Assembly: GCA_014896485.1 (NCBI GenBank)
Contig: JADBKH010000007.1
Span: forward strand, 1 to 64,000
Direction: 5' to 3'
Origin: Bacillota bacterium
GTDB lineage: Bacteria; Bacillota; Bacilli; Bu12
DNA length: 64,000 nt
This document shows, piece after piece, positions 59,663 through 64,000 of this stretch (positions are counted from its first letter, which is position 1; each line of letters begins with the position of its first letter). The translations under genes were made by a program, and so were the position numbers. Below the pieces are notes generated by a model. That model searched no databases and was not told where the DNA came from. It saw only the letters and a program-made list of their open reading frames with translations.

Positions 59663-60472
59663 TCAGTCGACGATATTTTCCAAGCCGTAAACAAAGCCAA
59701 TCCAACTGCGTACTTTTTGGATGGCTAGACGCACGCCCGGCATGAAGTCTTCCCGGGACAATGAATCGTGTCGGAGAGAGAGTACTTGTCCATGGCCCCC
59801 AAAGAGGACCTCATGATGGGCTACATAACCGGGTAGCCGAACAGAATGAATGTGCATCCCTTCGTAGGTAGCACCTCGGGCACCATCGAGTTTTTCAAAG
59901 GCATCTGGATGACCTTGCAAATGAGGTTGTCGAGCTTCGGCGATCAACTCTGCCAGCCGCAACGCAGTTCCAGAAGGTGCGTCCCGCTTCTGATCATGAT
60001 GCATCTCGATGATTTCGACGTCAGGTAAATAACGCGCTGCTTGCTGTGCGAAACGCATCAGCAAGACTGCTCCCAGGGAGAAATTGGGGCAAGCAAAACC
60101 GCCGATCCCTTGCTGACGGCACGCATGATCGAAGCGCTGTATCTCATCATTGGTCAGCCCAGTCGTCCCAATGACAGGGGAAACCCCATTGGCGATGGCG
60201 ATGTCGACGTTACGGATCACGGCCTGTGGGTTGGTGAAATCGACCAGTACATCTGGCTTTCGCGTAGAGAAGACATATTGAGGATCGTCTTCTAATGGAA
60301 CGCCCAATGGCGCCACTCCTGCGACAACACCAGCATCTTCTCCCAACCGTGAGACGTCGATAGCACCCACCAGTGCCAGGTCGCTTGTCTGTGCGATCAT
60401 GCGGATAACTTCCCGCCCCATGCGACCCTTGGCACCAGCGACAACCACCCGGATCGGTGTCGATTCAGCCAT
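59663..60472 (-). CDS. dapB: 4-hydroxy-tetrahydrodipicolinate reductase DapB
   Basis: A 269-residue reductase of the lysine, diaminopimelate and spore dipicolinate pathway. The dinucleotide motif [17 protein letters not shown] and the catalytic segment [22 protein letters not shown] are clear, as are GTTGLTNDE and [19 protein letters not shown] 60472 follows GGGGAGGAA. It lies 18 bases after folE on the same strand. Confidence 0.94.
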   Translation of the reverse strand: MAESTPIRVVVAGAKGRMGREVIRMIAQTSDLALVGAIDVSRLGEDAGVVAGVAPLGVPLEDDPQYVFSTRKPDVLVDFTNPQAVIRNVDIAIANGVSPVIGTTGLTNDEIQRFDHACRQQGIGGFACPNFSLGAVLLMRFAQQAARYLPDVEIIEMHHDQKRDAPSGTALRLAELIAEARQPHLQGHPDAFEKLDGARGATYEGMHIHSVRLPGYVAHHEVLFGGHGQVLSLRHDSLSREDFMPGVRLAIQKVRSWIGFVYGLENIVD

Positions 60473-60490
60473 TGCTTCCTCCCCACGGTT

Positions 60491-61057
60491 TTAGCTCCGA
60501 CCATTTGCGATCAGCGACATCACCTCGCTGCGCGACGAAAGGTTTTCTTTGAAAACGCCGCGCATTGCAGAGGTCACGGTTTTCGAACCAGGTTTGTGTA
60601 CGCCCCGTAAAGTCATGCACATGTGTTCTGCCTCTACCACTGTCGCTACCCCAACTGGCTCGAGCTGTCTTTCAATGATATCGGCAATCGAAGTGGTGAG
60701 CCGTTCCTGCACCTGGGGGCGACGTGCTACCATATCGACGACACGGGCCAACTTCGAAAGACCGGTGATCCGTCCGTCGCGTGGAATGTAGGCGACGTGG
60801 GCAACACCGAAAAAGGGCAGGAGGTGGTGTTCGCACATAGAAGCGAAGCCGATGTCGCGCACGAGTACCAACTCATCGTAGCTTTCGGTAAAGAACACTT
60901 GGATCTCCTCGGCTGCATTTCGCGACACGCCTTGAAAGAGTTCCTCGCACATCGCCGAGATTCGTCTGGGTGTATCACGCAAGCCCGGGCGATCCGGGTC
61001 TTCACCAATACCTTCAAGCATCAGGCGCACGCCTGTTTCTATTTTTTTATGATCCAC
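60491..61057 (-). CDS. folE: GTP cyclohydrolase I FolE
   Basis: A 188-residue homodecameric enzyme that converts GTP to 7,8-dihydroneopterin triphosphate for folate. Zinc and catalytic segments are [22 protein letters not shown] and [21 protein letters not shown]. The start is GTG 61057, behind GGAAAGGA and in line with homologues; the longer frame to 61198 lies before the promoter. dapB follows after 18 bases. Confidence 0.93.
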   Translation of the reverse strand: MDHKKIETGVRLMLEGIGEDPDRPGLRDTPRRISAMCEELFQGVSRNAAEEIQVFFTESYDELVLVRDIGFASMCEHHLLPFFGVAHVAYIPRDGRITGLSKLARVVDMVARRPQVQERLTTSIADIIERQLEPVGVATVVEAEHMCMTLRGVHKPGSKTVTSAMRGVFKENLSSRSEVMSLIANGRS

Positions 61058-61094
61058 TGTTTCATGTCCTTTCCGCTCGATGATCCTGGGCGAA

Positions 61095-61123
61095 AGTGTA
61101 GCACAGTGCTTTGCGAGTGCGAA
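61095..61123 (-). promoter_or_regulatory. promoter of folE
   Basis: On the minus strand TTCGCA (61123-61118), 17 bases, TACACT (61100-61095) with a TG one base before it (extended -10). It lies just past the 3' end of the YitT-type gene. Confidence 0.55.
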
Positions 61124-61133
61124 AAGATTCCTG

Positions 61134-61964
61134 TCAATAGGGTTCGCCAAAGCCCTCCCCAAGTACTTCATGGATGGTTGAAACTGTGACAAAAGCATGC
61201 TGATCGACAGTTCGAACCAAATTTTTCAATCGAACTACTTCGTTGCGACTGACGACACAGTAGAGCACCGGGCGTTGCTGATGTGTATAGCCGCCTTCAG
61301 CATGAAAGATGGTGACACCGCGATCGAGTTCGTTGAGAATCTGATGAGTAATTTTTTCCGGATTCTCCGTGATGATCATCACTTGTTGTGCGGAGGAGAG
61401 ACCGGATTGAACGAGATTGATCACTTGCGCAGCGACAAACAAAGCCAGGGCTGAGTACATGGCCGTCTCTACACCGAATACGATCCCTACCCCAATCATG
61501 ACAAGGACGTCGAACGAAAAGAGCGCACTGCCCATCGCCCATCCAAGATAGTGGTGTAAAATCCGCGCAATGATGTCTGAACCGGCTGTCGTGCCACCTG
61601 TTCGAAAGATAAGCCCCAAACCCAGCCCCAAGGCAGCGCCTCCGTAGACCAAGTTGAGCAGCACATTGCTGACGCCCGTTTGGATAGTGGGGAGAAGATC
61701 GATGGCGAAGGAGACGGCAACAGTGGCAATGATAGTTCGTATGGCAAATTGTCTACCGAAAAGATGCCAGCCAAAGAAAAAGAGAGGAACGTTCAGCAGT
61801 AGATTGATTCGTCCGATTGGCCACCCCGAAAAATGGTGGAGAATAATTGAAATACCCGTGAACCCACCTTCAGAAAGGTTTGCAGCAAGAATAAAAGCAT
61901 TGAGTCCGTAAGCATAGATGACGGCACCTCCCAAAATGGAGAGGTAGTCCCAAACACGTTTCAC
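61134..61964 (-). CDS. YitT family membrane protein
   Basis: A 276-residue protein of the YitT family. About five or six hydrophobic helices (for example [31 protein letters not shown] and [25 protein letters not shown]) are followed by a soluble C-terminal DUF2179 domain ([28 protein letters not shown]). GTG 61964 lies six bases after GGGGGAG. Members are probable membrane transporters or regulators of unknown substrate. Comes after the mecA terminator; folE begins 77 bases beyond its stop. Confidence 0.85.
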   Translation of the reverse strand: MKRVWDYLSILGGAVIYAYGLNAFILAANLSEGGFTGISIILHHFSGWPIGRINLLLNVPLFFFGWHLFGRQFAIRTIIATVAVSFAIDLLPTIQTGVSNVLLNLVYGGAALGLGLGLIFRTGGTTAGSDIIARILHHYLGWAMGSALFSFDVLVMIGVGIVFGVETAMYSALALFVAAQVINLVQSGLSSAQQVMIITENPEKITHQILNELDRGVTIFHAEGGYTHQQRPVLYCVVSRNEVVRLKNLVRTVDQHAFVTVSTIHEVLGEGFGEPY

Positions 61965-61995
61965 CAAACGCTCCCCCTGCTGTATTGTTAACCCA

Positions 61996-62028
61996 AAAGT
62001 GCCGTTGACCTTGGGCCAACGGCACTTT
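61996..62028 (-). terminator. terminator of mecA
   Basis: A perfect 12-bp stem AAAGTGCCGTTG/CAACGGCACTTT with a 9-base loop; on the minus strand the second arm ends in TTTT. Confidence 0.88.
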
Positions 62029-62061
62029 ACCGATGATTTCGCACTGCGCGAGTGGGTACAG

Positions 62062-62628
62062 TTACAACGGAAAAGCGGTGGCCAGACGCTCGATCGCCCC
62101 ATTTTCGATGAAGGGCTTCCCGTACTCTTGGAGTACGGCCAGCGTCACGTTGTTGATCTCCCCGTACTCACTGAGGATGCTGTACAGCTGATCCTCTTCT
62201 TCTTCGTCGCAGTGAATTACAAGGTGAAAGAGATCCCCATATCGGTAGAGGGAGGCACCTTCTACACCAACATCGTAAAGGGTATGGGCGGCATCGACCG
62301 CATCCTCAAAGTCCGAAAACGAACAAACCATATCGGGATCAAACGGTTCCTCTGCGGCTTCGTCTTCTTCCTCGCTCTCTTCATCTCGCTTGGTGATCAC
62401 GACGACAAAGCCAGATGGTAAGACGAAAGCTTCGATGACGAGCGTATGGCCCTCGATCGAAAACCCGACTTCTTCGTAGGCGAGGTCAATCATCTCCCAA
62501 AAGAGCTCTTGCGCTTTAGAACCACTACCATTGCGCCAGAACTCTTCGGGATCGATGGCGCGTTCTTCAAGATCCTTGTAACTTACAAAGATCTTGACCT
62601 GATTTGGAGTAACACGTTCAATACGCAT
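62062..62628 (-). CDS. mecA: adaptor protein MecA
   Basis: A 188-residue ClpC adaptor. The N-terminal domain (MRIERVTPNQVKIFVSYKDLEERAID then ELFWEMIDLAYEEVGF) recognises substrates such as ComK. A charged, acidic linker follows (about residues 80-100, SEEEDEAAEE). The C-terminal domain (YGDLFHLVIHCDEEEEDQLYSILSEYGE) binds ClpC. ATG 62628 is chosen from homologue length; the longer frame to 62685 adds an unrelated basic stretch. A possible promoter is TAGACG (62726-62721) and TATGAT (62702-62697). Terminator at 61996. Confidence 0.9.
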   Translation of the reverse strand: MRIERVTPNQVKIFVSYKDLEERAIDPEEFWRNGSGSKAQELFWEMIDLAYEEVGFSIEGHTLVIEAFVLPSGFVVVITKRDEESEEEDEAAEEPFDPDMVCSFSDFEDAVDAAHTLYDVGVEGASLYRYGDLFHLVIHCDEEEEDQLYSILSEYGEINNVTLAVLQEYGKPFIENGAIERLATAFPL

Positions 62629-62723
62629 TCTCGCCCATCCCCTCGTTCTGCGAGCCTTCGCAGATGCGCCGACAAGGGCCATCAAATGTAGTTCTCATCA
62701 TAGATCATGTAGGAGGGTGTCGT

Positions 62724-64000
62724 CTACTTCTCTTGCGCAGCGAGCGTTTCGCTGACTGTTGGGTTGTTTTCTCCAAGTGTCTTGCGGCCCAATGCATCGA
62801 GGATGCGTTGGGCCAATTTGTCTCCGATACCAAGAGAACGAAAATCGTCGATAGTGGCGTTGGCAATGGCTTCTACGGAACCGAAATGACGCAACAGCTG
62901 ATCTCGACGTTTTGGGCCTACACCGGGGATCTCCTCGAGCATCGAATGCATCACCTGTTTGTTATGACGGTTGCGATGGAAGGTGATAGCAAATCGATGG
63001 ACCTCATCTTGAATCCGCGTAAGCAATAAAAATGCGGCGGCATGTGGATCCAAGGGCAACGGGTGCGGATCCTCGTTGAAGAAGGCCTGGTGGGTCCGAT
63101 GGCGATCATCTTTTGCCAGACCAAGCACCGGACACGAAAGGCCGAGTGCTCCCAGCGCCTCGCGTGCTGCATGGATCTGCAGGGGACCGCCATCAACGAC
63201 TATGAGATCGGGAAGGACGGCTCCCGTATCGAGCACCCGGCGGTAACGACGCGTGATCACTTCTTTCATACTGCCATAATCATCGCCTCCCGCAGTCTGG
63301 AGTTTGTACTTTCGATAGGAGGAACGTTCTGGTTTACCGTCGACAAAGACGACCATTGCGGCAACTGGATCTGCTCCATGGATATGTGAATTATCGAATG
63401 CTTCAATGCGATGGATCATAGGGAGTTTTGTTGCTTCGGCAAGCTCGATAAGCGCCCTTTCGGCTCGTTCCGCCTCTCGTTGGCGCGCGCGTAGATCGTT
63501 TTGTAAAGCGATTTCCGCATTTTCACAGGCGAGTTTTACCAATTGTTTCAAAAAACCACGTTTGGGGACGTGTATACGTGTGCGCAACAACTGGGCGATG
63601 TTTTCCTGCTCTTCTTGACCGAGCTTGCCTGCCGGCAGGACAATGCTAGCAGGTACGGCATGTCCATTGGTATAGAATTGGACGAGGAATGAGCCGAGTG
63701 CATCGCTTTCCTGTTCATAGATGTCAAAGAGATCGGCTTCTCGCTCGACCATTCGGCCTTGACGTATATGCAGAATTTGAATGGCCGCTCGTCCGCCGCT
63801 GCTTGCAGTACCGATAATGTCTCGATCGATACGGTCTTGCGTTATGACTTTTTGATCTTCCATCACGGCATCGAGCGCATTGATCTGATTGCGAAGCTCT
63901 GCTGCCTTTTCAAAAGCCTGTTTGTCCGCTGCTGCACGCATCTGCTGCTCAAGTTGCTGACGGACCTTGTTGGCTCCTCCATTCATGAAGCGACGGATGC
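62724..64000 (-). CDS. uvrC: excinuclease ABC subunit C, 3' part
   Basis: The C-terminal 425 residues or so of UvrC; the gene runs off the window at 64000. The visible part has the UVR (UvrB-binding) motif (RQQLEQQMRAAADKQAFEKAAELRNQINAL) and the RNase H-like nuclease domain (RIEAFDNSHIHGADPVAAMVVFVDGKPERSSYRKY, PDLIVVDGGPLQI). A C-terminal helix-hairpin-helix pair closes it (LEEIPGVGPKRRDQLLRHFGSVEAIANA). The N-terminal GIY-YIG domain should lie beyond the edge. Codons upstream of Met 63986 stay open to the window end. Confidence 0.93.
   Translation of the reverse strand, partial: IRRFMNGGANKVRQQLEQQMRAAADKQAFEKAAELRNQINALDAVMEDQKVITQDRIDRDIIGTASSGGRAAIQILHIRQGRMVEREADLFDIYEQESDALGSFLVQFYTNGHAVPASIVLPAGKLGQEEQENIAQLLRTRIHVPKRGFLKQLVKLACENAEIALQNDLRARQREAERAERALIELAEATKLPMIHRIEAFDNSHIHGADPVAAMVVFVDGKPERSSYRKYKLQTAGGDDYGSMKEVITRRYRRVLDTGAVLPDLIVVDGGPLQIHAAREALGALGLSCPVLGLAKDDRHRTHQAFFNEDPHPLPLDPHAAAFLLLTRIQDEVHRFAITFHRNRHNKQVMHSMLEEIPGVGPKRRDQLLRHFGSVEAIANATIDDFRSLGIGDKLAQRILDALGRKTLGENNPTVSETLAAQEK

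Noticed and set aside
62664-63029. A 121-residue plus-strand frame inside uvrC.
   Set aside because: It is an antisense shadow of the conserved UvrC C-terminal domain.
1-64000. CRISPR arrays, insertion sequences, prophage genes or rRNA.
   Set aside because: No regularly spaced repeats, transposase or phage proteins, or rRNA segments were seen.

Overview
The window comes from a spore-forming Bacillota of the Bacilli, probably near Alicyclobacillaceae. The evidence is gene order. The runs miaB-ricA-mutS-mutL-(methyltransferase)-miaA-hfq, spoVK-ynbB-glnR-glnA-lexA, ypmA-aspB, dinG-panD-panC-panB-birA-mgsA-dapB and dnaD-dnaI follow Bacillus-type synteny. SpoVK, GlnR, YpmA, MecA and a glutamine synthetase of Bacillus length fit the same picture. 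Base composition, sampled by eye, runs from about 47% G+C in parts of the paa region to about 60% or more at 12.7-17 kb. No insertion sequence, prophage, CRISPR array or rRNA was seen, and no gap without a gene exceeds 300 bases.

Region 1 (about 0.3-20.5 kb) is a catabolic island for CoA-activated ring compounds. A TetR regulator precedes a sigma-A promoter with a palindromic operator, then a compact paaABCD-isomerase-thiolase-thioesterase operon. An acyl-CoA ligase of the benzoate/aminobenzoate type, an SDR paralogue that has lost its catalytic residues, and a BadI/MenB-type ring hydrolase follow. After a PcaF/PaaJ-type thiolase come a MmgE/PrpD protein, a class III CoA-transferase and an HMG-CoA-lyase-like enzyme. 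An acyl-CoA dehydrogenase, an enoyl-CoA hydratase and a clear BadH-type dehydrogenase complete the set needed for cyclohexanecarboxyl-CoA-type beta-oxidation (dehydrogenase, hydratase, BadH, BadI, thiolase). The aerobic phenylacetyl-CoA epoxidase genes thus sit beside a pathway best known from anaerobic benzoate and cyclohexanecarboxylate degraders. No paaE, paaZ or paaK is visible.

Region 2 (about 20.6-42.6 kb, plus strand apart from lexA and one small gene) is mostly core: tRNA modification, mismatch repair, Hfq, an AmtB transporter under a GlnR/TnrA-type box, SpoVK, an YnbB-like lyase, glnRA and convergent lexA, two unassigned genes, fumarase, a solitary molybdopterin oxidoreductase and a GT4 glycosyltransferase. 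A perfect 44-bp palindrome separates glnA from lexA.

Region 3 (about 42.6-64 kb, mostly minus strand) holds GNAT, HD-domain hydrolase and endonuclease IV genes, tRNA-Trp, dnaI and dnaD. It continues with aspB-ypmA, an MTA/SAH-type deaminase, an exonuclease-DinG helicase fusion that keeps four Fe-S cysteines, and a TPR protein. The pantothenate operon follows (DUF2520/PanG-like, panB, panC, panD), behind a leader with a terminator-like hairpin. Then come birA without a DNA-binding domain, mgsA, dapB, folE, a YitT-type membrane protein, mecA and the 3' part of uvrC. Two genes (10036 and 31811) lack a canonical start where their Shine-Dalgarno points and have ACG there instead.
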